This document shows positions 41,187 through 51,992 of a stretch of DNA of 64,000 nucleotides, piece by piece. A program made the position numbers and the translations under genes. Source of the DNA: Herbinix sp. (GTDB lineage: Bacteria; Bacillota; Clostridia; Lachnospirales; Lachnospiraceae). The stretch is from assembly GCA_029256105.1 (NCBI GenBank), contig JAQSYO010000003.1, positions 62,001 through 126,000 on the forward strand, written 5' to 3'. The number at the start of each line of letters is the position of its first letter. Position 1 is the first letter of the stretch. Below the pieces are notes generated by a model. The model saw nothing but the letters and a program-made list of their open reading frames with translations. It did not search any database and had not been told where the DNA came from.

Positions 41187-42905
41187 ATGAAGCTATATGG
41201 AAAATATTTTCGAAAATATAAAACCCCATTCTTAATTGCAATTTTATGTGTGACACTGGAAGCGTTTTGTGACTTGCTGGGGCCAACGATGATGGCTAAT
41301 ATCGTAAACAATGGAATTGAAAAAGGTGATTTAACAAAGGTTTATTATTGGGGTATATTAATGCTTGTGATAACTTTAATAGGAGCTTGCTTTGCTGTAA
41401 TTCGAAACAACCTGGCAAGCAAAGTCTCTCAAAGAATGGGTGCTGATCTACGGGCAGACTTATTTGAGAAAATCGTGTCATTTTCAGAGGTGAATGTTGA
41501 TAAAATTGATAGTGGATCCCTAATTACCAGAATGACGAATGACACTTCTCAGATTACACTATTTGTGAATGGAATTATGCGTATTTTTCTGAAGGCTCCG
41601 ATCACATGTATAGGCAGTATTTTATTGGCAACAATGCTGAACTTCCGCCTCAGTCTTATTATCTATGGAGTAGTAGCAGTGGTTGCCATATTGATTTACA
41701 TTAGTATGAAACTTAGTTATCCAAGATTTTATCAGCTACAAAAGGCAATGGACCAGGTCAACTCGAAGATTCAGGAGTATCTAATCGGGGTGCGTCTCGT
41801 GAAAGCCTTCGGAACCTATGGTAGTGAAATGGATAAATTTGAAGAGGCAAACCTGAATTTAATGAGGAGTGGGATATCCTCTCTTATGGTTATTACTGTA
41901 ATTTCCCCAATTTTGACTCTGGTAGTCGGAGTCGGGACAGCTTTTCTCATCTACCTTGGCAGCAGGCTATTTATGATGAATTTAGCCAATACAGGAGATA
42001 TAACTGCATTTACAATCTATATGGCACAGATACTATTTTCTCTGATTATGATTACGAATGTATTTAATATGTTCGTCCGTACCAAAGCCTCTACCGCTCG
42101 AATTAAAGAAATATTTGATTGTGAAGAGGACTATAAAAAAAGTAAAGAAAATACGAAGCTAAGCGGGAAAATAGTATTCGAAAATGTTACGTTTGCTTAT
42201 CCAAATGGTGGCGGACTACCTGCTATCAATAATCTCTCGTTCTCTGTAAACAGCGGAGAAAGCCTTGCAATAATAGGCCCGACCGGAAGCGGCAAATCCA
42301 CAATTGTCTGGCTTTTACTTCGGTTTTATGATCTGAATAGTGGTAGGATACTACTGGATCAATTTGATTTGAAAATGCTCGGAGTTGATGAACTTCGAAA
42401 TAATATGGCGATTGTACCACAGAAACCAATTCTTTTCTCCGGTTCGATAGCGGATAATTTAAAATGGGGTGATAAGCGTGCCACAAGAGAAGAACTTCAT
42501 CTGGCACTAAAAAGGGCACAGGCAGACTTTGTCATACAAATGCAGGAGGGAGTGGACAGTATTCTTGGCAGCGGAGGCGTTAATCTATCAGGGGGACAGA
42601 AGCAACGTATTTCAATCGCACGCGGAATACTGAAAAAGGCACCTATCTTAATTTTAGATGATGCAACCAGTGCTTTGGATGCAGTTACTGAGGCAAAAGT
42701 GCAAGAAAATCTAAAAACGAAAGAGGGTAACCAGACCATTATAACCATCACACAACGTTGTGGAACAGCTATGTTTGCTGATAAAATTCTGGTTATGGAG
42801 AATGGAAGAAAAGTGGGATTTGGAACGCATGAAGAACTGATAGTAAACTGTGAAGTTTATCAGGACATCTATCATACTCAGATTGAAAGCGGAAAAGGAG
42901 CATAA
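41187..42905 (+). CDS. ABC exporter subunit 1 (half-transporter, degenerate ATP site)
   Basis: A 572-residue half-transporter: six membrane spans in residues 15-300, then an ATPase domain with Walker [10 protein letters not shown], an intact LSGGQ signature and Walker [13 protein letters not shown]. The usual catalytic glutamate is aspartate and the switch histidine is glutamine (TITQRCG), so this subunit's own site is degenerate. This is the pattern of heterodimeric multidrug exporters such as BmrCD/LmrCD/TM287-288, in which the partner supplies the active site. GGAGGCAGGG precedes the ATG with a long spacer. The partner gene starts 3 bp downstream. Confidence 0.92.
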   Translation: MKLYGKYFRKYKTPFLIAILCVTLEAFCDLLGPTMMANIVNNGIEKGDLTKVYYWGILMLVITLIGACFAVIRNNLASKVSQRMGADLRADLFEKIVSFSEVNVDKIDSGSLITRMTNDTSQITLFVNGIMRIFLKAPITCIGSILLATMLNFRLSLIIYGVVAVVAILIYISMKLSYPRFYQLQKAMDQVNSKIQEYLIGVRLVKAFGTYGSEMDKFEEANLNLMRSGISSLMVITVISPILTLVVGVGTAFLIYLGSRLFMMNLANTGDITAFTIYMAQILFSLIMITNVFNMFVRTKASTARIKEIFDCEEDYKKSKENTKLSGKIVFENVTFAYPNGGGLPAINNLSFSVNSGESLAIIGPTGSGKSTIVWLLLRFYDLNSGRILLDQFDLKMLGVDELRNNMAIVPQKPILFSGSIADNLKWGDKRATREELHLALKRAQADFVIQMQEGVDSILGSGGVNLSGGQKQRISIARGILKKAPILILDDATSALDAVTEAKVQENLKTKEGNQTIITITQRCGTAMFADKILVMENGRKVGFGTHEELIVNCEVYQDIYHTQIESGKGA

Positions 42906-42908
42906 CCT

Positions 42909-44756
42909 ATGACTGAACAGTTTAGCCGACAACAACCAAAAACCCCCACATTGGGCCACCGCCCGGGGGCGGGAAGAGATCCCTTTGCTCCGGCTGCAAA
43001 ACCTAAAAATGCAAAAGGAACAATGCTTCGGATTATTAAAATCTATATGCAATGGGCAAAAACCATTTTTATTGCAATTTTGCTAACCGTGATATCATCT
43101 CTTGTATCGGTGACCATTCCATATTTTGTGGGTAAAGCTTTTAATACCTTCCATATGTCGGATCGGAGTGTGGATACCGTCAAGTTGGTTTCAATTCTTG
43201 TAATTCTATTAAGTTTGTATCTTGTAAATTGGCTGCTTAGTTTTTTGAACGGTTTCATGACTTTGAGGGTATCCCAGAAACTTGTATTTACACTTCGTAC
43301 GGAATTCTTTAAGAAGATGCAGAAGCTTCCGCTGAGTTTTTATGATACGCGTTCTCATGGAGATACCATGAGTAGAATTACAAACGATGTTGATAATATC
43401 AGCTCCGTTATTGCGCAGACCACAACACAGTTAATTGCCGGTATCGTAACGCTTATCGGCTCCTTGGCGATAATGCTTAGCCTGAATCTTCCACTCACCC
43501 TTTTTGTTTTATTGTGCGTTCCTTTGGTTTCATTATTAACAAAAATGATTGCATCCAAAAGCCGTGTATATTTTAAGGAACAACAAAGAAGCCTGGGAGA
43601 GCTGAATGGTGTGATTGAAGAGAATATTCTTGGTTTGAAAATGGTGAAAGCCTTTGACAGACAGGAGGAGGTTACTGCGCAATTTAAGGAGATCAATGAG
43701 CGATTATGTGAAAGTAGTAATAAAGCACAAGTTTGGTCTGGTTATATGATGCCATTAATGAATGTTATAAATAATTTCATTTTTGCTATAGTGTCGATTG
43801 TAGGTGGTATTTTATCGCTAAGCTATGGATTGTCAGTTGGAACAATTGTAAGCTTCTTAAATTATTCGAAACAATTTGCACAGCCGCTGAATTCCATCGC
43901 TGTAATGTTTAATACCATACAATCCGCACTTGCCGGGGCAGAGCGGGTTTTTGAAATATTAGATAATGAGGAAGAAGCTTCCGATCGTAGTGATGCAATT
44001 GAGATGAAAACTCCTACGGGAGATGTGTCCTTTCATAAGGTAAGCTTTTCCTATGACAAGACAAAACTTTTGCTTAAAGATGTTAGTTTTCATGTAAATC
44101 CAGGGGAGGTAATTGCTTTAGTAGGAGAAACCGGTGCAGGTAAAACAACAATTGTCAATCTGTTAACCAGATTTTATGACGCTGACAGTGGAGATATTAG
44201 GATTGACGGGGTATCGATTAACCGTATCAAACGCGATAGTCTACGTAGATGCTTCTCTGTTGTACTTCAGGATACCAGCTTATTTGGTGGCACAATCATG
44301 GATAATATCCGTTACTCGAATATTTATGCTACGGAGGAAGAAGTTGTTAGAGCAGCTAAAATAGCGCACGCCCATGATTTTATTGATAAACTACCGAAGG
44401 GTTATGTTACAAAAGTATCCTCTGCTACCGATAATTTGAGTCAGGGGCAGAAGCAGTTGATCTCAATAGCACGAGCAGTTCTTTGTGACAGCCCAATCTT
44501 AATTCTAGATGAAGCAACAAGCAGTGTAGATACTAAGACAGAGAAGGAGATTCAGAAAGCTTTAGTCAGCCTGATGAGGAACAGGACCAGCTTTTTAATT
44601 GCTCATCGTCTTTCAACCATTCGAGACGCAGACCATATTATGGTAATTGGAGATGGACAAATCCTTGAATATGGAAATCATCTAAGTTTGATGAAGGAGC
44701 AAGGGCGTTATTATGAAATGGTTATGAGTCAGATGGGAAAGATAATTGCCTCATAA
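42909..44756 (+). CDS. ABC exporter subunit 2 (half-transporter, catalytic ATP site)
   Basis: A 615-residue half-transporter. A proline/alanine-rich soluble N-terminus of about 40 residues (PGAGRDPFAPAAKP) precedes six spans and an ATPase domain with Walker A GETGAGKTT, Walker B ILILDEATSSVD and switch histidine LIAHRLST, all intact. Its signature is altered to LSQGQ. Together with subunit 1 this gives one good and one degenerate ATP site, exactly as expected for an asymmetric heterodimer. Such pumps extrude drugs, peptides or lipids. The gene has an AAAGGAG site overlapping the end of subunit 1 and is ended by a strong terminator. Confidence 0.93.
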   Translation: MTEQFSRQQPKTPTLGHRPGAGRDPFAPAAKPKNAKGTMLRIIKIYMQWAKTIFIAILLTVISSLVSVTIPYFVGKAFNTFHMSDRSVDTVKLVSILVILLSLYLVNWLLSFLNGFMTLRVSQKLVFTLRTEFFKKMQKLPLSFYDTRSHGDTMSRITNDVDNISSVIAQTTTQLIAGIVTLIGSLAIMLSLNLPLTLFVLLCVPLVSLLTKMIASKSRVYFKEQQRSLGELNGVIEENILGLKMVKAFDRQEEVTAQFKEINERLCESSNKAQVWSGYMMPLMNVINNFIFAIVSIVGGILSLSYGLSVGTIVSFLNYSKQFAQPLNSIAVMFNTIQSALAGAERVFEILDNEEEASDRSDAIEMKTPTGDVSFHKVSFSYDKTKLLLKDVSFHVNPGEVIALVGETGAGKTTIVNLLTRFYDADSGDIRIDGVSINRIKRDSLRRCFSVVLQDTSLFGGTIMDNIRYSNIYATEEEVVRAAKIAHAHDFIDKLPKGYVTKVSSATDNLSQGQKQLISIARAVLCDSPILILDEATSSVDTKTEKEIQKALVSLMRNRTSFLIAHRLSTIRDADHIMVIGDGQILEYGNHLSLMKEQGRYYEMVMSQMGKIIAS

Positions 44757-44802
44757 GAAGGATAATATTAAGATTGCTTTTGTTTATGAATACACTGTTT
44801 AA

Positions 44803-44863
44803 AAAAAGAGCAAAGGATGGAACATTATGTTTTTTTGCATAATTCCATTCTTTGCTCTTTTTG
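44803..44863 (+). terminator. Strong rho-independent terminator after the exporter genes
   Basis: A stem of more than 20 bp (AAAAAGAGCAAAGGATGGAA on the left, one mismatch plus a small bulge) with a T-rich loop and a T-run. Confidence 0.9.
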
Positions 44864-44920
44864 CAATTTTGTATGTTCGATTTTGCTATAATTAATTGAA
44901 TATATTAAAATGACAAGCGG

Positions 44921-44949
44921 TTGACATTTCTGAGTATCAAGGATATATT
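44921..44949 (+). promoter_or_regulatory. Sigma-A promoter of the second YesMN pair
   Basis: TTGACA, 17 bp, TATATT, about 57 bp before the kinase start codon. Confidence 0.75.
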
Positions 44950-45005
44950 ATTCATATAATAGTTAGTTATCTTCTCTAAATATAGGTATATGACAGGGAG
45001 TATAT

Positions 45006-46742
45006 ATGAAAAATAAAACCTTAACCTCAAAAGTATTTATAATATTGATAATGACGATGCTATTTTTATTATTATTACTTCTTGGTACAAGCTATATTTT
45101 TTATCAAAAATCAAAAGAAGAGTTTAAGGAAAAGAAAGAAAATGCAGTAAATATCTGTGTCCAAAGTGTAAAAGACCATTTGGATAAGGCTGAACTTCAG
45201 CTAATTGATCTGTTGCTTAATACTTTAGATGAGACGGATCTAGACAGTACAAAGGATATGACTAGGTATTGGGCGAAAAACAGACTTAACGCAACAATAA
45301 AAAATAAATTAGCTGTAAATACCGATGTTGATTGCTTCTTTGTGAAAGCAAAGGATGCGTTCATGGTAAAAGGATATAATACCTTTCTCCCGTCCATAAG
45401 CCAAAACCATATCATGAATTATCTATGGATGAACGAACAACTGGAAGCAATCAAAATAAGGAGTAGCCACTGGAAAATTATTAAAATCGATGAGGAAGCT
45501 TTCTTTTATTTAGCCTATGAAATGGGTGGTTATATGGTAGGTGCATTTATAAGAGTATCTATCTTCGATGATGCCTTAAATCTGATTATGGATGACCAGG
45601 TTATCGATAGTTATGCCTACATAGAGAATGATCAGAGAGTTTATACATATCAAACTGAGCTAAAAGAGCAGATTACAGAAGAAAATACCAATAAATATAA
45701 TAATTTTGTAAATGAAAGCTTGATCATACAGGGGATGATACCTGACAGTGACATCACCTTTGTCGGTAATTTTAGAGTAAAAGTTTTAGAGCTGTTTTTA
45801 AATATCACATATATTATGATGACCGGAATTGTGTTCATATTCATGGCGATGTTGTTTGTATTAAAAAGAATCATATCGTGCTATATCATATATCCGATAA
45901 AAAAGCTTTTAAACGGAATGCAGCATGTTGCGAATGGCAAATTTGATTATCATATCATGGAAGATGCAGGAAGTCTTGAGTTCAATGAATTAAATAAATC
46001 TTTTAATCGGATGGTTAAGGAAATTGTAGACCTGCGTATCATTAAATATGAACAGCAGATAAGAGATAGCGAAAGAAGGATTAAATTACTTCGAATGCAA
46101 ATAAAGCCACATTTTTATTTAAATGCAATCACTACGATTCAAAGCATGACATATCAGGACAGAGATGAAGATATACGAACCTATCTGGATGCGTTATCCG
46201 AGCATATAAGGTATATGCTTAGGGTAAACAGCAGCGAGGTGCGACTGACAGAAGAATTAACACATATTGAAAATTATCTTAAAATGCAAGAAATTAAATT
46301 TCCGAATACGGTTGCCTATTATATTGGCAGCAATAAGGAGCTTCAATATAAAGAAATTGGTCATCTAATTCTATTTACAGTGATTGAGAATGCGTTTAAA
46401 TTCGCAATGAACTTATATGATACATTAATTCTTTTAATACAGTGTGAATTAGTGGTGGATAGTGATTTTCGAGGATATAGAGTAATCATTGAAGATAACG
46501 GAGTAGGCTTTTCTGAGGAACAGCTTGAGAAATTTCGAATTGGCAATGAAGTCGAAGAAAAACAGGATGGAAAGCATATTGGATTAAGTAATATCAAAAA
46601 GACACTGGAGCTTCAATATGGAAGAATGGATTTACTCAGACTGTCGAATGTAGAACCTCACGGAGCTCGAGTTGAAATATGGATACCTGATGAAAAAAAT
46701 ATTGTAACTGAGGGAGATCAGTATGAAAGTGCTTATTGTTGA
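45006..46742 (+). CDS. Sensor histidine kinase (YesM type), second copy
   Basis: A 578-residue membrane kinase. Spans at about residues 9-32 and 260-285 bracket an extracellular sensor; a HAMP segment (GMQHVANGKFDYHIMEDAG) follows, then the kinase domain with RMQIKPHFYLNAITTIQ (the histidine is in PHFYLN) and an ATPase domain with FTVIENAFKFA and IEDNGVGF. Unlike the copy at 26.4 kb no sugar transporter adjoins it; its neighbours are a drug-type exporter and a chemotaxis receptor. The start ATG has ACAGGGAG about 6 bases upstream. Its last 20 bp overlap the response-regulator gene. Confidence 0.92.
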   Translation: MKNKTLTSKVFIILIMTMLFLLLLLLGTSYIFYQKSKEEFKEKKENAVNICVQSVKDHLDKAELQLIDLLLNTLDETDLDSTKDMTRYWAKNRLNATIKNKLAVNTDVDCFFVKAKDAFMVKGYNTFLPSISQNHIMNYLWMNEQLEAIKIRSSHWKIIKIDEEAFFYLAYEMGGYMVGAFIRVSIFDDALNLIMDDQVIDSYAYIENDQRVYTYQTELKEQITEENTNKYNNFVNESLIIQGMIPDSDITFVGNFRVKVLELFLNITYIMMTGIVFIFMAMLFVLKRIISCYIIYPIKKLLNGMQHVANGKFDYHIMEDAGSLEFNELNKSFNRMVKEIVDLRIIKYEQQIRDSERRIKLLRMQIKPHFYLNAITTIQSMTYQDRDEDIRTYLDALSEHIRYMLRVNSSEVRLTEELTHIENYLKMQEIKFPNTVAYYIGSNKELQYKEIGHLILFTVIENAFKFAMNLYDTLILLIQCELVVDSDFRGYRVIIEDNGVGFSEEQLEKFRIGNEVEEKQDGKHIGLSNIKKTLELQYGRMDLLRLSNVEPHGARVEIWIPDEKNIVTEGDQYESAYC

Positions 46743-48309
46743 TGATGATCCAAATACCATTGAACTGCTCCAGAATACGATGAAATGGGAAGAGATGGGA
46801 GTATCAGAAGTTTTATGCTCTTATAATGGAGTGCATGCAAAGCAGATGCTTCAGAGTAAGGAGCCGGAAATAGTTCTTTGTGATATTGAAATGCCTTTGT
46901 GTAGCGGTATGGAGGTATTAAAATATATTTATGATAACGAAATTTTAGCAGAATTTATTTTCCTGACCTGTCATGACAGCTTTGAATTTGCTAAAAAAGC
47001 GATTGAATTAAATGCATTGGGATATCTAACAAAACCTTTCAAGTCGGAAGAGGTATATGCTGTCATAATGAAAGCGATTGTTAAGGTTAATAATCGAATG
47101 TCTCATAACGATTTAGTTCAGAAGGAATATCTGTGGAGGAAGAATCAGGATATTATTGGCAATAGCATATTATGGGCTATATTTCAGAAAACAATTCCCG
47201 GTGATAAAGAGAAGTTAAAGAATATCATGAATTTAAGGAATATTGATTTTGATATTAATGATAAATATTACTTAGTATATGCCGGGATTAATACAAGAAA
47301 GTTGAAGATGAGAGGTTATAAGGAATCTGATTTTTTCTATATGCTGCGTCATCTCACACTGGAGCTGATTAATAACCAGTTTGATTATAAAAGTGCAGTA
47401 GAGTATACTTTAGAACCATATAATATTTTACTGCTCGTAGTGAAAGAATCCGAGGCTACAAAGGAATTACTGATTGAGCGCTGTGAAAAACTAATTTCCG
47501 TCTCTAACTCCTATTTAGATGCTGAGGTGGTATGTATGATAGGAAATCTAATTTCATGTGAAGAATTGGCAGACATGAAAAAGGAGATGGATGTACTATT
47601 TCAACAGGAGGCTGGTTATAGCAGAAAAGTACTTTGCTACAGTGATATCAACGACTCCCTAGAGCTGGAGGCGGGCAGCATCAATTATGAAAGAATTTTA
47701 AAGTCACTGCGAAATAAGGAAAAAGTATCTTTGATCAATTATATTAGAGATTTCACGGAAGATAGCATGAAAGCCGGTACACTTAATTCCTATAAAATGA
47801 ATATGATTCATCATGATTTACTTCAAATTTTTTATGGGTATCTTCAGGAGCATAATATACAAGTTGATAAACTGCTTCAGGATAAAGTTACAAGGCAGAT
47901 GAATGATACTGCAGAATATTCTGTTTTTGATATGATAAAATATGTAAATTACATGTTTGACCGAATCACCGAGCTCATTATGGAAGTACAACAGACAACT
48001 ACGATTGTGGAAAAGGCTAAAAAATATATCCAGCAGCATTACACAGAGGCTATTGATCGAAATGATGTGGCAAACAATGTATATCTAACGCCGAATTATC
48101 TATCTAAATTATTTAATAAGGAGACAGGAGTAACAATACGGGACTATGTTAACCAACTCAGAATTGATGAAGCAAAAAGGCTACTAAATACGACTCGGAA
48201 AGCAATCAGTACGATCGCTATGGATGTAGGCTATGAAAATATATCCTATTTTTCTACCGTATTTAAAAAGTATTGTGGTTGTAATCCGGATAACTGGAGA
48301 AAATTATAA
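46723..48309 (+). CDS. Response regulator (YesN type, full length)
   Basis: A 528-residue regulator: receiver domain at residues 1-120 (VDDDPNT acidic cluster; phospho-acceptor in IVLCDIEMPLCSG; YLTKPF switch lysine), a long middle region of unknown fold (about 130-420) and an AraC DNA-binding domain at the end (RNDVANNVYLTPNYLSKLF; ISTIAMDVGYENISYFSTVF; GCNPDNWRK). It starts inside the end of the kinase gene (20-bp overlap) with GAGGGAG as ribosome site, so the two are coupled. Target genes are unknown; the exporter upstream and the receptor downstream are candidates. Confidence 0.92.
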   Translation: MKVLIVDDDPNTIELLQNTMKWEEMGVSEVLCSYNGVHAKQMLQSKEPEIVLCDIEMPLCSGMEVLKYIYDNEILAEFIFLTCHDSFEFAKKAIELNALGYLTKPFKSEEVYAVIMKAIVKVNNRMSHNDLVQKEYLWRKNQDIIGNSILWAIFQKTIPGDKEKLKNIMNLRNIDFDINDKYYLVYAGINTRKLKMRGYKESDFFYMLRHLTLELINNQFDYKSAVEYTLEPYNILLLVVKESEATKELLIERCEKLISVSNSYLDAEVVCMIGNLISCEELADMKKEMDVLFQQEAGYSRKVLCYSDINDSLELEAGSINYERILKSLRNKEKVSLINYIRDFTEDSMKAGTLNSYKMNMIHHDLLQIFYGYLQEHNIQVDKLLQDKVTRQMNDTAEYSVFDMIKYVNYMFDRITELIMEVQQTTTIVEKAKKYIQQHYTEAIDRNDVANNVYLTPNYLSKLFNKETGVTIRDYVNQLRIDEAKRLLNTTRKAISTIAMDVGYENISYFSTVFKKYCGCNPDNWRKL

Positions 48310-48317
48310 TTATAAAT

Positions 48318-48361
48318 AAAAGAAAAGGGATTGCCGTTAACCGAGGCAATCCCTTTTCTTT
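48318..48361. terminator. Strong bidirectional terminator
   Basis: A perfect 17-bp stem (AAAGAAAAGGGATTGCC and its complement) with a 10-nt loop, right after the response-regulator stop. Confidence 0.92.
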
Positions 48362-48389
48362 CGATGTCAGGACAGACAAGGAACTAATC

Positions 48390-48460
48390 TGTACAGGAAT
48401 AAAAACACAGAGTATTTTATTAAAAGTGTACCATTTATCATGTGCTAAAATGAAAGAAAG
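48390..48460 (+). repeat. Shared upstream element, copy B (before chemotaxis receptor)
   Basis: Begins TGTACAGGAATAAAA and continues AGAGTATTTTATTAAAAGT, then CATGTGCTAAAAT. It matches copy A at 41030-41100 without gaps and lies 138 bp before the receptor start. Confidence 0.65.
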
Positions 48461-48598
48461 CAGGAAAGGGATGTTTTTTGGCTGGTTAAATAGCCAGCTT
48501 GGTGTTCCATAGTATTAGAGTCGGTTTCCCATGGAGCAAATAAATGCCAACAATCTACAATTAATGCACAATATACTAATGATAAGGGAGAACATATT

Positions 48599-50656
48599 AT
48601 GAAAACTGATAAAGTAAAAAGTAGATTATCTATGTTTGAAAAAATTTTCACTATAAAAGTAAAGCTTACTATTTCATTTTTGATAGCAATCGCATTAATC
48701 ATAATCTTGGGTATTGCATCCTATCAAAAGGCGGCAACAGCGATCAGAAAAAATTATATGGAATCGACGTGCCGTACGCTCAATATGACAGGTGAGTATA
48801 TAGCATTTGGGTTAGGCTCAATTCAGGATACTGCAACTCAGCTAATCAATGACGATAATATTGTAAACTATTTTTCTAATACGTACGGGTCAGATACCTT
48901 GAAAGTTGGTAATGCAAAACAAGCGGTAAAAAAATTGCTATCCGCAAAAACGGTTACCGATGATTTTATTGAGAATATTTATCTGCTTTCCGATAAAACA
49001 GAATCGATATCTTCCAAAAAGATTATTGACAAGGGCTTATACTTGGGATTTTTGGAGACGCCTATGGGTAAGCAGTTGCAGCAAAATAAAATGGGGGTTG
49101 TTTGGAGCGGAGCAGATGCTTATTTGGATGAAAAGCTTAATACAAAAGCATCAGACTATCCCATGCGTTTTATCAGGAATATGACGGCAGCGAATGGAAT
49201 TCTTCTTATTGATGTAAATGCAAAAACAGTAGCATCGATTTTAGAAAATATCAAATTTGAGAAATCTGGGATTTTGGGAATTGTTACCGGAGATGGAAAG
49301 GAAATTACAGTCAAAAATGATAAGGAAGCTGTCTTTGCAGATAAGACCTTCTATAAAGAGGCGATGAAAGCGGATGCTATAAGCGGCTCGCAATACGTGG
49401 ACTATAACAAAGGAAAATACTTGTTCATGTTTGCAAAAATTGGTGATTCTGGAGCTATGGTGTGTGCGCTGGTATCCAATGGGACGATTTCAAAGCAAGC
49501 AGACGATATCAGACTATTTACGCTTATTATTGTTATTATAGCATGTATCATCGCGGTGCTTACTGGTCTTATGATTATAAGAGGTATCGATAAAACTATA
49601 AAAGATATCATTTCAGTACTGAAAAAAGCTTCGAGTGGAGATTTGACGGTTGTATTCCATTCAAAAAGAAAGGATGAATTTAAAATACTGATCAATGAGA
49701 TACAAAATACCTTTACCAATATGAAGGATATCATATTCGGAGTAACATCCTTAAGCAACGGAGTCCTTACTTCCTCGAAGAGGGTCAGTGAAACCACAAA
49801 ATCTTTTCAAAGATCAACAGAAAATATCTCCTTTGCGATGAGTGAGGTTGAACAAGGAGTTATGCAGCAGGCGAAAGATGCAGAGGGATGTCTTAGCGAA
49901 ATGGATAATCTGTCACAGAAAATTATATTAATAAGTGACAATACAAAGGAAATCAGTAGAATAGCAGAACAAACAAAAATAAGCATTTTTGAAGGAACAC
50001 AGTGTACAGAAAAACTTAACGATCAGACAACAGCTACAATTCAGATTACGACGGATATTATTAAGAAAGTGGAGCAGCAGGCTCAAAAATCATTATCAAT
50101 TCGTCAAATCTCGAATGTTATCAGTGATATCGCGAATCAGATCAATCTACTTTCATTAAATGCATCTATCGAATCAGCCCGAGCCGGAGAATTTGGAAAG
50201 GGCTTCGCGGTTATAGCGAATGAAATAAGAAATCTGGCGGATCAGTCGAAAAGATCTGTAAATGACATTAAGGAAATTATCAACAATATCCAAGAGGAAG
50301 CAGATAATACAATGAAGATTGTACATAGAGCTGGGGATGTCCTACTCTTACAAGAAAATGCAGTAGTGGAGACAACGCAGTCGTATCATCATATTAACCT
50401 TAAAGTGGAACAGCTGGTCATTTATCTGAAATACATAACAGACACCATAGAAAATATTGAAGGATCAAGAGTTAGCACCTTGGGAGCTATTGAAAGCATT
50501 TCAGCGGTTCTGGAAGAGATAGCAGCATCGTCGAATACCGTTAACCAAGCTTCGAAGGAACAATTAATATCGGTAGAATTCTTAGGTGAGTCCTCGGAGG
50601 ATTTATCAGATAATGCAAATAAACTATTACAAGCAGTACAAAAATTTACGGTATAA
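48599..50656 (+). CDS. Methyl-accepting chemotaxis protein, second copy
   Basis: A 685-residue receptor with the same layout as the one at 16.4 kb: membrane span at about residues 22-43, extracellular sensor of about 250 residues, second span at about 300-323, HAMP ([21 protein letters not shown]) and the signalling hairpin tip [20 protein letters not shown] with [15 protein letters not shown]. The tip carries IESARA where the 16.4-kb receptor has IEAARA. The two proteins are clear paralogs but diverged throughout. AAGGGAG is about 7 bases before the ATG. The 71-bp element shared with the ABC exporter lies upstream. Confidence 0.92.
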   Translation: MKTDKVKSRLSMFEKIFTIKVKLTISFLIAIALIIILGIASYQKAATAIRKNYMESTCRTLNMTGEYIAFGLGSIQDTATQLINDDNIVNYFSNTYGSDTLKVGNAKQAVKKLLSAKTVTDDFIENIYLLSDKTESISSKKIIDKGLYLGFLETPMGKQLQQNKMGVVWSGADAYLDEKLNTKASDYPMRFIRNMTAANGILLIDVNAKTVASILENIKFEKSGILGIVTGDGKEITVKNDKEAVFADKTFYKEAMKADAISGSQYVDYNKGKYLFMFAKIGDSGAMVCALVSNGTISKQADDIRLFTLIIVIIACIIAVLTGLMIIRGIDKTIKDIISVLKKASSGDLTVVFHSKRKDEFKILINEIQNTFTNMKDIIFGVTSLSNGVLTSSKRVSETTKSFQRSTENISFAMSEVEQGVMQQAKDAEGCLSEMDNLSQKIILISDNTKEISRIAEQTKISIFEGTQCTEKLNDQTTATIQITTDIIKKVEQQAQKSLSIRQISNVISDIANQINLLSLNASIESARAGEFGKGFAVIANEIRNLADQSKRSVNDIKEIINNIQEEADNTMKIVHRAGDVLLLQENAVVETTQSYHHINLKVEQLVIYLKYITDTIENIEGSRVSTLGAIESISAVLEEIAASSNTVNQASKEQLISVEFLGESSEDLSDNANKLLQAVQKFTV

Positions 50657-50678
50657 CAGGAACTATTTAAAGTATTTT

Positions 50679-51659
50679 TTAGGTTGTTTCGCGTTCAATA
50701 AAGGAGACGGGTAATACGATATTTTTAGGGATTATGCCTTCAATTGATTGATGATAAATTCCCTCTACAGCATGAAAGCATATTTCGTTTATAGGCTGAT
50801 GAATGGTAGATAGAGAGGGCGTACATAGCAGAGCTAAGTCAGTATCATCGTAACCAACCAGCTTGACTTTTTGGGGTATGTCTATATTATGTTTTCTGCA
50901 ATATTGGATGATTTGAGCAGCAATAATATCATTTGAGGTAAATATGCCATCCACATGTGGGGAGGTTTCGAACAATTCCGCAACGATTTCCTGATAATCC
51001 ATGGAAAAGAAGCGTTCTTCGGTGGCATCCAGAAATATTGGGGGAGAAACCTGGTTGATTAAACAGGTATCTCGAAAACCAAAGTAACGTTTATTAGCTT
51101 CAAATTCGAGATCAGAGCTGCCGCTAATATAAGCTAGAGATTTGCACTCCTTATTGATCAAATGTCGAGCTGCTAAAGTACCGCCATGATAATTGTCAGA
51201 GCAAATGGAAGGTATATTTGATGATATAATTCTGTCGATGGATATGAGTGGTGAGTCTATATTTAAGTAATCTTGCAGATTTTGAGTACGACTGGCTATG
51301 ATAATACCAGCTACTTTGTTTGCTTTTAGCATACCAAAATATTCGTGTTCCTTCGTTGGTTCGTGATTAGAAATGCAAAGCAGGAGCTTGTAGCCTTTTT
51401 TTACAGCATAATATTCAGTATATTCGATAACCTGACTGTAGAAGAAATTTTTTGCAGACGGAACAATCAATCCAATAAAGTTGCTTTTCTTCTTCGTCAA
51501 AGATTGGGCTATTTCATTCGGATAGTAATCCAAATCCTTCATAGCAGCCATTACTTTCTTTCGAGTCTTTTCACTGACGTTTACGCGGTTATTAAGCATG
51601 CGTGAAATAGTGGTAACTGAAACGCCGGCACGTTCAGCAACATTAATTAAAGTAGCCAT
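50679..51659 (-). CDS. LacI-family transcriptional repressor
   Basis: A 326-residue repressor. Residues 1-60 are the LacI helix-turn-helix and hinge (INVAERAGVSVTTISRMLN, then NEIAQSLTKKKS), followed by a periplasmic-binding-protein-like sugar sensor (IGLIVPSAKNFFYSQVIE; GYDDTDLALLCTPSLSTIHQP). AAAGGAG precedes the ATG. It is divergent from the esterase/importer/phosphorylase genes that start at 51993 and is the natural candidate to repress them. It converges with the chemotaxis receptor gene, only 22 bp apart, with no terminator visible. Confidence 0.92.
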   Translation of the reverse strand: MATLINVAERAGVSVTTISRMLNNRVNVSEKTRKKVMAAMKDLDYYPNEIAQSLTKKKSNFIGLIVPSAKNFFYSQVIEYTEYYAVKKGYKLLLCISNHEPTKEHEYFGMLKANKVAGIIIASRTQNLQDYLNIDSPLISIDRIISSNIPSICSDNYHGGTLAARHLINKECKSLAYISGSSDLEFEANKRYFGFRDTCLINQVSPPIFLDATEERFFSMDYQEIVAELFETSPHVDGIFTSNDIIAAQIIQYCRKHNIDIPQKVKLVGYDDTDLALLCTPSLSTIHQPINEICFHAVEGIYHQSIEGIIPKNIVLPVSFIERETT

Positions 51660-51992
51660 ATAATCACTCCTTTCCTTTTTATTACTATATTACATTGTTT
51701 TATCGAAAGTCAATATAAGTATGAACATTGAAAAGATTTTTTGAGATTATTGTAAAAATTGAAAACAGTTTAAGAATGGGGATGAGATGAATTAAATAAT
51801 GTTATCCGATTTCTAAGCATTAACTGAATGGGATTTTTCTGAGTGGTCTACGTACGATGTACATTATTGATAAGATACAATACTATATTGATTGTCTCAC
51901 ATAGCGATGGTAGGTATAGTATATTATAAAGAAAATTTTTATTAGTAAGAAATAGTCAGAAATAGGTTAATTGGACAGTAGGAGGTGTCACT
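51660..51992. other. Divergent promoter region, LacI gene / esterase operon
   Basis: For the LacI gene, TTGACT, 18 bp, TATAGT can be read on the minus strand ending near 51680. For the esterase gene a clear pair is not found; TTGATT near 51888 is a candidate -35. I looked for a symmetric LacI-type operator and found none that is convincing. Confidence 0.4.

Noticed and set aside
42226..43052. Minus-strand frames of 84-113 codons across the ABC exporter genes.
   Set aside because: They are antisense shadows of conserved transporter domains.
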